Positions 7,062 to 14,727 of a stretch of DNA of 18,101 nucleotides are shown here, one piece after another; position 1 is the first letter of the stretch, and every line of letters begins with the position of its first letter. The notes under the pieces were generated by a model, which saw only the letters and a list, made by a program, of their open reading frames with translations, was not told the origin of the DNA and made no database searches. Origin of the DNA: DASPJL01 sp035628645 (lineage in GTDB: Bacteria; Bacteroidota; Bacteroidia; Cytophagales; Cyclobacteriaceae); contig DASPJL010000032.1 in assembly GCA_035628645.1 (NCBI GenBank), positions 1 through 18,101 on the forward strand. The letters run 5' to 3'. The position numbers were made by a program, and so were the translations under genes.

Positions 7062-8114
7062 CTAAAAATTAAAGATCGCGCCAATATTAATGGAGTAATC
7101 AGCAAATGCGGCATCACCAACTACTTTATAACCAACTTCTGCTGATCTCTTTTTGTCATCAACGTTTTGAACCCGGTTTCTTTGTAAAGCTATAGGCACG
7201 GTGGCATAAATGTTCGCTTTTCCAATCTTGTAGCTTGCACCTGGTTCAAGAGAAATGATATATCCTGGTCTTCTTCTCCCGTCGCTTTTCCCTATCAGGT
7301 CTTCGGAAGGTATTCCTTCAATCCTAAATCCTGCACCTGCCGATAATCCATGAATAAAATTAGGAATATAATTAGCGCCTATTCGAGCCATATATTGATC
7401 AGGAATGCTATAGATATGACTTCCCGAACGGGTTCCATTTGTATTTCCGGGGTTGGATAAATAAAACAAATTACTATAAAGACTGAGCTGACGGAAAATA
7501 CTATAAAAAGCATCAACAGTTACAAGAGCGCCCACTCCTCCATCACCCAATTGTATGGACTGGTCGACGGGACGTATCTCCGTGCCTCCTTCTGCTGTAT
7601 GAAATTCATCTTTATAATTATAATCCCCGGTAGGAAGCTTAATACCTAATCCTAATTGGAAATTTATCTTTTTACTCTTGTCAGGATTAAGCATCCACCT
7701 GTTTGCCATAATCCTTAAATCTCCAATACCTTTTGAGCTTGTGGTGTGCCTTTCCAAACGACCATGTTCATATAGTGAGGAGCGGTCATTAAAGATAATA
7801 GGGAGCCCAATGCTTGCTGACCATCTTTTGTTGAATTGACGGGCAATCGTAAAATCCAGGCTATGGGTCCAGTTTATTACCTCCGTATTCTCCTTGATAC
7901 GGTGCGTTTCTTCTGTTCTTCCTCTAAAGTGTCTGAAGGATTTAAAATAACGATAGGAAGCGCCTACCTGCCATCCTTTCGTACTGGTCTCAGTACTTGG
8001 ATGATCTACACTACAAGACATTCCTCCTGTTCTGATGGCTACACAACCTTGGGAATATCCTGAATAGGATATTACAAAAAATAATAGAGTATAGATGTAT
8101 ATAGTTTTGTTCAT
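7062..8114 (-). CDS. Outer-membrane beta-barrel protein, paralogue B of a tandem pair
   Basis: Protein of 350 residues with a signal peptide (hydrophobic 4-18, probable cleavage after YSQ at residue 22) and a barrel of alternating strands. It ends INIGAIFNF, with a terminal Phe typical of outer-membrane barrels. Segments such as SASIGLPIIFNDRS, GIGDLRIMANRWML and FQLGLGIKLPTGDY recall the Phenol_MetA_deg-type transporter-like barrels, an assignment by eye only. Right after the predicted cleavage site is a signature CVAIRTGGMSCSVDHP with two Cys (24 and 34) nine residues apart, able to form a disulfide or bind metal. It is roughly three-quarters identical by eye to its upstream neighbour (8214-9305) but lacks about 13 residues in one loop (SGSHIYS here). 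It lies 99 bp downstream of that gene, with a strong hairpin between, and a terminator follows. Substrate is unknown. Confidence 0.82.
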   Translation of the reverse strand: MNKTIYIYTLLFFVISYSGYSQGCVAIRTGGMSCSVDHPSTETSTKGWQVGASYRYFKSFRHFRGRTEETHRIKENTEVINWTHSLDFTIARQFNKRWSASIGLPIIFNDRSSLYEHGRLERHTTSSKGIGDLRIMANRWMLNPDKSKKINFQLGLGIKLPTGDYNYKDEFHTAEGGTEIRPVDQSIQLGDGGVGALVTVDAFYSIFRQLSLYSNLFYLSNPGNTNGTRSGSHIYSIPDQYMARIGANYIPNFIHGLSAGAGFRIEGIPSEDLIGKSDGRRRPGYIISLEPGASYKIGKANIYATVPIALQRNRVQNVDDKKRSAEVGYKVVGDAAFADYSINIGAIFNF

Positions 8115-8133
8115 GGATATAAGGCTATTTATA

Positions 8134-8182
8134 GAATTGAGAGATTCTTCATTTTCAATGTTGAGAATGAAGAATCCAATTC
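8134..8182. repeat. Long hairpin in the leader of the downstream barrel gene
   Basis: Inverted repeat with left arm 8134-8158 and right arm 8161-8182: six pairs (GAATTG/CAATTC), a 3-nt bulge at 8140-8142, then 16 positions with one mismatch (core GATTCTTCATT / AATGAAGAATC) and a 2-nt loop. It ends about 20 nt before the ATG at 8114 on the minus strand and lacks a T-run on either side, so it is not an intrinsic terminator. It could separate expression of the two paralogues through RNA processing, stability or translation control. Confidence 0.7.
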
Positions 8183-8213
8183 AGGGTTGGGTTAATTAAG
8201 AAATAAGATGTTT

Positions 8214-9305
8214 TTAAAAATTAAAGATTGCGCCAAAGTTTATAGTATAATCTGCAAAGGCTGCATCGCCGACTACTTTATGGCCTACTTTTTCAGTCTC
8301 TTTCTTATCTTGTACACTTTGTACCCGGTTTCTTTGCAAAGCCACAGGGACAGAAGCGTAAAAGTTCACTTTCCTTATTTTGTAACTCACGCCTGGCTCA
8401 AGGGAGAAAATATATCCTGGTCTTCTCCATCCTTCGCTTTTTCCTATCAGATCGCTGGATGGTAATCCTTCTATTCTGAATCCGGCACCGACAGACATTC
8501 CATGAATAAAATTAGGACTATAATTTGCGCCGATCCTCGTCATATATTGGTCGGGAACACTCATATAACGTCTATCATCCGCATACTTTGCACTTAAAGT
8601 TTCAAGGTAGGTACGTGTTCCATTTGTGTTCCTTGGGTTTGATAAATAGAATAGATTACCGTAAAGACTAAACTGGCGTGATAAATTAAAATAAGCATCC
8701 ACCGTTAGTAAACCGCCAACACCGCCATCACCCAATTGAATGGATTGATCTACAAAACGTTCTTCGGGCTTGCCTTCAGGTCCCACGTTTTGAAATTCGT
8801 CTTTCGCACGGTAATTTCCAGTAGGAAGTTTAATACCTAGTCCTAATTGGAAATTTATCTTTTTGCTCTTGGCAGGATCTAGCATCCACCTGTTGGCCAT
8901 AATTCTCAAATCTCCAATTCCTCCGGAACTCGAAGTATGTCTCTCTGTAAGGCCGTGCTCATACAAGGATGACCTGTCATTTTTTAAAAGCGGAAGTCCA
9001 ATACTCGCTGACCACCTGTGGTTAAATTGACGGGCGATTGAAAGATCTAAGCTATGCGACCAGTTAATAACTTCGGTATTTTTTTCAAGACGTTCTAATT
9101 GTTCTGTTCTTCCTTTAAAATGCCTGAATGATTTAAAATAACGATAGGAAGCATTTAGCTGCCAGCCTTTTCCATTAGCATCTGTCGTAGGATGATCTAC
9201 ACTACAAGCCATTCCTCCGCTTCTGATGGCGACACAACCTTGAGAATATGCTGAATAGGATAATACAAAAAACAATAGGATATATAAGTAAATATTTTTT
9301 TTCAT
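8214..9305 (-). CDS. Outer-membrane beta-barrel protein, paralogue A of a tandem pair
   Basis: Protein of 363 residues, paralogue of the product of 7062-8114. The signal peptide ends near AYSQ (residue 22), followed by CVAIRSGGMACSVDHP with the same two cysteines. Conserved blocks include ASYRYFKSFRHFKGRTE, HRWSASIGLPLLKNDRSS, GIGDLRIMANRWML and INFQLGLGIKLPTGNY. The C-terminus TINFGAIFNF ends in Phe, as barrel assembly signals do. Compared with its neighbour it has a longer, charged loop around YLETLSAKYADDRRYMS, the main difference, which could face outside. The ATG at 9303-9305 begins the signal peptide. It is probably the first gene of a two-gene unit. The leader holds a hairpin resembling that of the downstream paralogue, which suggests the duplication included the leader. 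Similar to Phenol_MetA_deg-type barrels by eye; the function is not known. Confidence 0.82.
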   Translation of the reverse strand: MKKNIYLYILLFFVLSYSAYSQGCVAIRSGGMACSVDHPTTDANGKGWQLNASYRYFKSFRHFKGRTEQLERLEKNTEVINWSHSLDLSIARQFNHRWSASIGLPLLKNDRSSLYEHGLTERHTSSSGGIGDLRIMANRWMLDPAKSKKINFQLGLGIKLPTGNYRAKDEFQNVGPEGKPEERFVDQSIQLGDGGVGGLLTVDAYFNLSRQFSLYGNLFYLSNPRNTNGTRTYLETLSAKYADDRRYMSVPDQYMTRIGANYSPNFIHGMSVGAGFRIEGLPSSDLIGKSEGWRRPGYIFSLEPGVSYKIRKVNFYASVPVALQRNRVQSVQDKKETEKVGHKVVGDAAFADYTINFGAIFNF

Positions 9306-9784
9306 GGGTATAATGTTTAATTGTCCTTAGAAACCCGCAGTCCGCTATTCTCTTGTTTGAGAATGCTATTCGTGCGAATTGACGGTTTAATCAATGTAAA
9401 ATTTTAAGATGTTTGTAGTTCACAGTCTAAAACGAGGGTAATTGAAGTTTGAGACAAACTTTACCGCACCGCCTCTTCCTTGGTTTTCGGATGCAACCCA
9501 GCATGAAGCAAAGCACCCAATGAGTGAAAATCGGATGTTCTCTCAAAAGATTTTGACTTTTGAAATCAAACTGGCTCATTTACGAATGAGAACCAAACAG
9601 ATAAACAAGGAAAGCGGCATGATTTCAGTAAAATTCGAATTTGAACTTTAGCCTCTTTTATACTGCCATTATAAGGAATAGTCGTTTGGCGGTCTCAGGC
9701 ATTTAATGCAGTTTTAATCAATACGAATTGAAAACCAACAGGAATTACCTGATTTGATACACCTAACCCTAATGACTTTAGTAA
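9306..9784. other. 479-bp gap without a convincing gene
   Basis: No protein family, tRNA or strong terminator is seen here. The longest plus-strand frame runs from a TTG at 9442 to the stop at 9651 (69 codons; internal ATG at 9520 giving 43). It is rich in Lys, Met and Phe and shows no recognisable domain or signal peptide, so I do not call it a gene. A perfect 12-bp palindrome AAATTCGAATTT lies at 9631-9642. The first ~110 bp hold the leader of the barrel gene at 8214-9305. The rest may be a decayed gene or an intergenic repeat; a nucleotide search against related genomes would tell. Confidence 0.4.
9347..9379. repeat. Two small hairpins in the leader of paralogue A
   Basis: ATTCTC (9347-9352) pairs with GAGAAT (9359-9364) around a 6-nt loop, and ATTCG (9368-9372) with CGAAT (9375-9379) around a 2-nt loop. 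Both lie 42-74 nt upstream of the ATG at 9305 on the minus strand. On that strand the leader reads CATTCTCAAAC..., matching CATTCTCAACA in the leader of the downstream paralogue, so the structure seems shared. Confidence 0.4.
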
Positions 9785-10333
9785 TTAAACCAACTCCGGA
9801 GGTGGATTGGGAATAGAGGGATAAATAAAGGAAAAGTTAATCTTGTATTTTGTAGCGGTTCCTTCTTTTATATAAGAAACCATAATCGAGGCAAAATTGG
9901 TATTGTTTTTCTGCAAATATTCCTTCAAAAGATTCTTGAACGGATTGTCGTTTTTGCTCTTTGAACTTTTTGTATCAAGGCCCTGGTTTTGAATATGGTC
10001 ATATAACCTGGCCAGCAACTGCTCTTCCTTTTCATTGTTCAGGCAGTAGGTATAGATAGTATCGTTCAGGATTTGTTGTTTTATGATCTCATAAAACTTC
10101 CCGTTGTGTTCAAAGTCTCCTTCTACCCTGGAAAAATCGCTTGAAGTTGCTTGTGCATAAATATTAATGGGTACTTTAAAGAGCTTCAGATCTGCATCAG
10201 TATATTGTCCCTGATTTATATATTCTGCAAAATCTTCTTTTACCTCCCGATGCTGAAAATAGAATACTATGTAATAACCTAGAAAGTTATACACCAGCAA
10301 AACCAGCATCAATATGGAAAAGAGTTTTTTCAA
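9785..10333 (-). CDS. Small single-TM hypothetical protein, Bacteroidota type
   Basis: Protein of 182 residues that I cannot assign to a named family. Residues 4-26 form one hydrophobic segment (FSILMLVLLVYNFLGYYIVF) without a lipobox or good cleavage site, so it is probably an inner-membrane anchor with residues 27-182 outside the cytoplasm. The body contains RVEGDFEHNGKFYEIIKQ (69-86), DTIYTYCLNNEKEEQL (91-106) and a Lys/Asn-rich linker (120-133). It ends in a proline cluster, SIPNPPPELV. From memory it resembles a family of 150-180-residue Bacteroidota proteins sometimes found near metal-homeostasis genes, but nothing here verifies that. It lies 100 bp downstream of the FG-GAP gene on the same strand and has its own promoter-like sequence, so it may be transcribed alone. 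Confidence 0.72.
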   Translation of the reverse strand: MKKLFSILMLVLLVYNFLGYYIVFYFQHREVKEDFAEYINQGQYTDADLKLFKVPINIYAQATSSDFSRVEGDFEHNGKFYEIIKQQILNDTIYTYCLNNEKEEQLLARLYDHIQNQGLDTKSSKSKNDNPFKNLLKEYLQKNNTNFASIMVSYIKEGTATKYKINFSFIYPSIPNPPPELV

Positions 10334-10353
10334 GGAAAAATGACAAGTGAAAT

Positions 10354-10384
10354 CAAATGTAAGGATAATAGTTAAATATGCAAT
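10354..10384 (-). promoter_or_regulatory. Putative promoter of the 182-residue hypothetical gene
   Basis: On the minus strand, TACATTTG at 10361-10354 matches the -7 consensus TAnnTTTG exactly. ATTG at 10384-10381, 19 nt upstream, is one mismatch from the -33 TTTG. The start codon at 10333 follows 20 nt after the -7 box, implying a short leader. Confidence 0.5.
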
Positions 10385-10433
10385 AATTTACCTTAAAAAA
10401 ATAAAAAGCAAAAGAACCGTCTCCTTGAAATTT

Positions 10434-13400
10434 TTAATTTCTTACTTCCAAAACCTGTAGTTTGCCGCTGTTTGGTGCGCTTAATATAACGTCACGGTCA
10501 GATAAAGTAATTGAAAGTAAAGAACGGACATCACCTTTCAAGTTTATTCCACTGTCCCTGGATGAAAGGGGGGTAAATTCTCCTTTTCCATTGCCCTTTA
10601 GGAACAAGCCAATGGATGCGTCATACCTGCCTGTGATAAAATCAGGACTATAAAAATTACCGCCGATCAGAAGGTCGTGGTTGCCGTCTTGGTCAAAATC
10701 TTTGATCATAATACTTTGTACTGCTGAAAATTGGGCCTCACTGGGTAAGGGCCCGATGTCAAACTTACCGTTGCCTTTATTTTCAAGTATTACAGAACTG
10801 AAATTGGTCACTTCCAGGTTTAATTCTTCATCGCTTTCATTCGAAAAAATTTCATTATAAGTTGCCAACCCAAACTTTTCATAAGTATTAAATTTTGAAC
10901 GAATGGAGGGAATATATTCACTTATCTGATCCCGACCTGCAAGCGTATATTTTTTGCCTTTTATATAGCAAGCCAGCACTGGCACAAATTTCCCGGAGGA
11001 AGCTTCCTTGGTATGAAGCGAAACGGGTTCTTTTTTAGATGCTTTCAGTTTTGAATTAAGACCCAAATTACCAGCAACAAAATCAACATCTCCATCATTA
11101 TCTAAATCTTCGGCAGCCAGGCTAAACCACCATCCTTTTTCGTCCTCTATTCCTGTATCTTTCAGCTTAACCAATTTGCCATTTTCATTTTTAAAAAAAC
11201 AAACCGGCGTCCATTCTCCTGCCACTACCAAATCCATTTTATCATCTTGGTCAAAGTCTACCCATTGGGCTGAAGTTATCATACCTATTCTCTGCAGTTC
11301 CGGACTAAGAGTTGCCGTTACATCTTCAAAAATTCCTTGGCCATTATTTTGCAAAATGTAATTCAAAGGAGATTGAGGATAATTTCCAGGAGTAACTCTT
11401 CCTCCAACAAACAAATCCAAATCTCCATCCCCATCAAAATCATTACCTGCTACTATGGATCCGCTCGTGTTCTCCTCAGGTATTGCTTTTGTATTTCTTG
11501 TGAAATTTCCTTTACCATCATTCATGTACAGCCTATCCTGATAGCCACCTTCCATTTCGGCCATTTCATTTCCACCACTTACTATATAAAGGTCCAGATC
11601 TCTGTCGTCATCGGCATCGAAAAACAATCCGCCCATATCTTCAAACTGGGGATCGGGCATTTCCCTTATTTCAAACAAGCCATTGGATTGCTGGAAGTAT
11701 ACTTTTCCTGCAATACCGACAGGTCCACCTATCCAAAAATCTTCTGTTCCATTTCCATCGACATCTCCCGAGGCTAGATATGGACCGTTTCTTGAATAGC
11801 GATGGGGCAACAAAGATTCATAGTTGAAGTCTTCATAATTGTTTTCCTTGTGTGTAAAATCAATGCCAGAACGTTCAGTTATTTCGGCAAAAGCAGGATT
11901 TGCAGATGGTATATTTTTCCCGAAATCAAAATCTTTTACCAATGGCGCTGTACTGTCATAGTTAATGGTCATAATCTGATTGGCGGAAACATTATTAAGC
12001 ACCTGATGTCTGCCATCTGGCCATATAATCTCCACTGTATCCACTATGCCCGATTTTCCTAAACCAAAGTGCAGTACATTTTCCTGAGTAGACTGGAAAC
12101 CTCTGTAGATATGGTGATCTAAGAATTGTTCTTTACCTTCACATACTATCCTAACTTTGGTTCCTAAAGCAAGTTTTCCGTCCAATCTTATCCTTAAATA
12201 ATTATTACCCAGAAGCTCATTGGATCTGTTTTCGTAAATAAAGGATTTGGCATTAAGGTTATTGGTTATTAGCTCTAAATCACCGTCATTATCCAGGTCC
12301 GCATAGGCAGTTCCATTTGAAAACCCCTGAGTGGCTAGTCCCCAAGCCTTTCCTATGTCTTCAAATTTTAGATTTCCTTTATTTTGAAAGGCAAAATTGG
12401 GCCGATCAATATCCTCCATTTCTCCAAGTTTATGCAACAATTCAGCTTTAAGCGCTTTCGGATCCGAAAATAACTTATTCTGTAAATGCTTATACTTTAA
12501 GAAATCATGGTTAGTCACGTCCTTAGGAATACCGTTTGAAACAAAAAGATCCTTCCATCCATCGTTATCCAGGTCAATTATTAAGGGGGACCAGCTCCAA
12601 TCCGTTTTATAAATCTCTGCAAGCTGGCCTATTTCAGAAAAAGAGAAATTTCCCTTAATATCCGGACCATTGTTCAGTTGGAGCATATTACGGGTATATT
12701 GAGGCAGGTATCCCTGGGAAATAGAGTAATTGAAAATATCATTATTGGTAGCAGGGTTCATTAATTTCTGGCGGCGATTTTCATCAGGAAGCATATCCAG
12801 CACTACAATGTCAGGATAAGAATCATTGTTAAAATCGGCCACATCACAACCCATAGAAAAACGAGAAGTATGCCTTAGTAGTTCATGTCCCTTTTCACTG
12901 AAAGTACCGTCCTGATTGTTGATGTAAATTAAATCATCATAAATGAAGTCGTTAGAAACATAAATGTCCTCCCATCCATCCCGATTAATATCACAGATTG
13001 CCAACCCTAATCCAAAACCTTCCATGGTAATTCCAGCCTGGGTCGTTATGTCTGTAAATTTAAATTCGGTTTGACCTGCTTTTGAATCGTTCCGGAATAA
13101 CTTATCGGTGCTCGGATCAGATCCGTCTGAAATCTTCGGTTTCGGGAAATTTAAATTACCCTTGGACTGATCATGGGTAAGAATGTATAAATCCAGGTCA
13201 CCATCCTTATCATAATCGAAGAAAGCAGCATGAGTCGAATACCCTTTGTAGTCCAGACCAAATTCCTTTGCTTTTTCTACAAATTTCACCGAATTATCCG
13301 CTTGTTTTCCAAGGTTGACAAATAACTGATTTGGCATATTGTGCAAACCTGCATGAGTAACATAAAGATCATTCCAACCGTCATAGTTTATATCTGCGAC

Positions 13401-13745
13401 TACCACTCCCGTGCCCCATCCCCGGGTGTGAATGCCAGCTGCTTCGGTAACATCTTTAAACTTCAAATCTCCTTTATTCAGATAGAGTTTGGAAGGGACC
13501 TGATTTCCGGAAAAGAATAAATCCGTCAATCCATCATTATTAAAATCAGCGGCGCCTACGCCTCCTCCATTATAGAAGTATTCATATTCAAAAATGTTGT
13601 TTTCTAATGATGTTGTAAGCTTATTTTCAAATGTAATGCCTGAGTCGTCTGAGGAAAGAAGAGTAAACAGTTCATTGCTGCTGTCTTTATTGTTGTTACA
13701 GGAAATGAATAATATAAGAAAAAGGGAAATTAGAATATACCGCAT
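10434..13745 (-). CDS. FG-GAP/VCBS repeat lipoprotein with ASPIC/UnbV domain
   Basis: Surface-type lipoprotein of 1103 residues; the signal peptide ends in FISC with Cys16, followed by NNNKDSS. The body carries 13 Asp-rich FG-GAP/VCBS calcium-loop repeats. Seven lie in the N-terminal part near residues 67 (DFNNDG), 118 (DINYDG), 177 (DYDKDGD), 252 (DINRDG), 304 (DFNNDS), 391 (DLDNDG) and 483 (DLDNDGD). Six lie in the C-terminal part (DVDGNG, DADDDRD, DFDGDGD, DFDQDDK, DLDNDGD, DFDQDGN). An ASPIC/UnbV domain separates them at about 525-595 (GTKVRIVCEGKEQ, YRGFQSTQENVLHFGLG, VEIIWPDG). This suggests two calcium-stabilised beta-propellers around a small domain. Such proteins are frequent in Cytophagales and often accompany SusCD units; the role is unproven, with ligand binding or adhesion likely. 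The ATG at 13745 is set by the signal peptide. No other gene overlaps it. Confidence 0.9.
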   Translation of the reverse strand: MRYILISLFLILFISCNNNKDSSNELFTLLSSDDSGITFENKLTTSLENNIFEYEYFYNGGGVGAADFNNDGLTDLFFSGNQVPSKLYLNKGDLKFKDVTEAAGIHTRGWGTGVVVADINYDGWNDLYVTHAGLHNMPNQLFVNLGKQADNSVKFVEKAKEFGLDYKGYSTHAAFFDYDKDGDLDLYILTHDQSKGNLNFPKPKISDGSDPSTDKLFRNDSKAGQTEFKFTDITTQAGITMEGFGLGLAICDINRDGWEDIYVSNDFIYDDLIYINNQDGTFSEKGHELLRHTSRFSMGCDVADFNNDSYPDIVVLDMLPDENRRQKLMNPATNNDIFNYSISQGYLPQYTRNMLQLNNGPDIKGNFSFSEIGQLAEIYKTDWSWSPLIIDLDNDGWKDLFVSNGIPKDVTNHDFLKYKHLQNKLFSDPKALKAELLHKLGEMEDIDRPNFAFQNKGNLKFEDIGKAWGLATQGFSNGTAYADLDNDGDLELITNNLNAKSFIYENRSNELLGNNYLRIRLDGKLALGTKVRIVCEGKEQFLDHHIYRGFQSTQENVLHFGLGKSGIVDTVEIIWPDGRHQVLNNVSANQIMTINYDSTAPLVKDFDFGKNIPSANPAFAEITERSGIDFTHKENNYEDFNYESLLPHRYSRNGPYLASGDVDGNGTEDFWIGGPVGIAGKVYFQQSNGLFEIREMPDPQFEDMGGLFFDADDDRDLDLYIVSGGNEMAEMEGGYQDRLYMNDGKGNFTRNTKAIPEENTSGSIVAGNDFDGDGDLDLFVGGRVTPGNYPQSPLNYILQNNGQGIFEDVTATLSPELQRIGMITSAQWVDFDQDDKMDLVVAGEWTPVCFFKNENGKLVKLKDTGIEDEKGWWFSLAAEDLDNDGDVDFVAGNLGLNSKLKASKKEPVSLHTKEASSGKFVPVLACYIKGKKYTLAGRDQISEYIPSIRSKFNTYEKFGLATYNEIFSNESDEELNLEVTNFSSVILENKGNGKFDIGPLPSEAQFSAVQSIMIKDFDQDGNHDLLIGGNFYSPDFITGRYDASIGLFLKGNGKGEFTPLSSRDSGINLKGDVRSLLSITLSDRDVILSAPNSGKLQVLEVRN

Positions 13746-13838
13746 TTCAAATAGTGTCAGGAGTACATGGAGAGATAAAGTATTATTGAAAAACTATTGC
13801 CTTGTTTTTTAAAGCCTTATGTTTAGCTAACAGTTTTT

Positions 13839-13846
13839 CAAAGGTA
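13839..13846 (-). promoter_or_regulatory. Putative -7 box (TACCTTTG) for the FG-GAP lipoprotein gene
   Basis: In the 280-bp divergent gap (13746-14025) the minus strand reads TACCTTTG, matching TAnnTTTG exactly, 93 nt before the ATG at 13745. A TTTA (13873-13870) sits 23 nt upstream, a poor -33. No equally good box was found for the divergent XRE gene; its upstream A/T tract (13971-13986) and an AGGAGGT-like string near 13990 are the only notable points. Confidence 0.45.
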
Positions 13847-14025
13847 AAAATATACTTTAATATTATATCTAAACTTTTGAAATATTCTGTTTCCAAGTGG
13901 AAATTGCTTTCTTTAATCCATAACAAGTTAAAGAATCAAACATTAGATTAAAAAAAACTCAATAGGGGAGTCTATTATTTTTTTTGTATAGGAGGTAAAA
14001 CAATTATTAACTGAAAACTTCTAAA

Positions 14026-14610
14026 ATGCAAAATCCTCAATTCGGAGAAATCTTTTCTGAGGCTCGAATCAGAAAAGGATTTACAAAAACTCAACTATCA
14101 AGAGCGCTTAATGTTACTGATGTTTCTGTTTACAGATATGAGAAGGGAGAAGTTCCCACTCAAAATATCCTAAAAAAGATTGAAAGGGTTTTAGATCTGG
14201 ACTTTAACATTATAGAACTCAAACAAAAAAAACCTTCCTTTGATAAGCTGGAAACCTTTTTTTCTCATCTCGGAAAAAAGTATCCGGAATCATTTAAAGC
14301 ATTTAAAATTAAATTTCCTTTTATGGAAATAAATGATGCCTTTACATTCTTTTTGGAAAATGAGATTGAAGTACAATATGGCTTGGTCAAAGAAACGAGG
14401 AAAAACCATAAAGGTTCCTATTTCATAAAAATCGTATTGAGAAACAAGGATTACAGGGAGCAGTTAGGGAAAAAACGAAGTGATTTTACCTACTTTGGAA
14501 TTCTTTCTGAAGAAAGTGCATCCATAAACGCTATCGAAAAAGGGTTTAAGATTATGGAAATGCTAAAAACCGGAAAGAAGTTTAACGGTAAAAAAGCTAA
14601 AGCTTCGTAG
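14026..14610 (+). CDS. XRE/Cro-type helix-turn-helix regulator with uncharacterised C-terminal domain
   Basis: Protein of 194 residues. Residues about 6-62 form a Cro/CI-type HTH: FGEIFSEARIRKGFTKTQLS, then the recognition-helix region VTDVSVYRYEKGEVPT and IERVLDLDF. Residues 63-194 have no family I recognise; they are basic (many KK pairs) and contain KFPFMEINDAFTFFLENEIE and GSYFIKIVLRNKDYREQLGK. This part may sense a ligand or mediate dimerisation. The ATG at 14026 is fixed by an in-frame TAA 18 nt upstream. A GGAGGT at 13991-13996 is 29 nt upstream, too far to act as Shine-Dalgarno for it. The gene is monocistronic and divergent from the FG-GAP lipoprotein gene, whose shared gap could carry its operator, but no clear dyad was found. 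Regulatory target unknown. Confidence 0.8.
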   Translation: MQNPQFGEIFSEARIRKGFTKTQLSRALNVTDVSVYRYEKGEVPTQNILKKIERVLDLDFNIIELKQKKPSFDKLETFFSHLGKKYPESFKAFKIKFPFMEINDAFTFFLENEIEVQYGLVKETRKNHKGSYFIKIVLRNKDYREQLGKKRSDFTYFGILSEESASINAIEKGFKIMEMLKTGKKFNGKKAKAS

Positions 14611-14645
14611 TATCCCTTCACAATGGTAATTAGCTCCCAAATCCG

Positions 14646-14706
14646 TCATTTCGTAAAGCCTTACCGCGTAATACTTTACAAGTAGGGTAAGGTCTTTACA
14701 AAATGA
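14646..14706. repeat. Large imperfect inverted repeat between convergent genes
   Basis: Left arm 14646-14665 (TCATTTCGTAAAGCCTTACC) pairs with right arm 14686-14706 with one mismatch and one single-base bulge, around a 20-nt loop (14666-14685). The hairpin lies between the convergent XRE and HAD genes (14610 and 14728). No T-run follows it on either strand, so it is not a standard intrinsic terminator, though it could serve as a bidirectional stop with Rho help. Within the element CTTTACAA occurs twice as a direct repeat. Related to an intergenic repeat family or a small inverted-repeat element, possibly. Confidence 0.7.
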
Positions 14707-14727
14707 TTAGGAGTTTGATAAACTGCG

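Noticed and set aside
11337..11777. 146-codon plus-strand frame
   Set aside because: Antisense to the FG-GAP lipoprotein; composition matches the complement of its Asp-rich repeats and no domain is seen.
13990..13996. AGGAGGT as ribosome binding site of the XRE gene
   Set aside because: 29 nt from the ATG, and an in-frame stop at 14008-14010 excludes a longer product.
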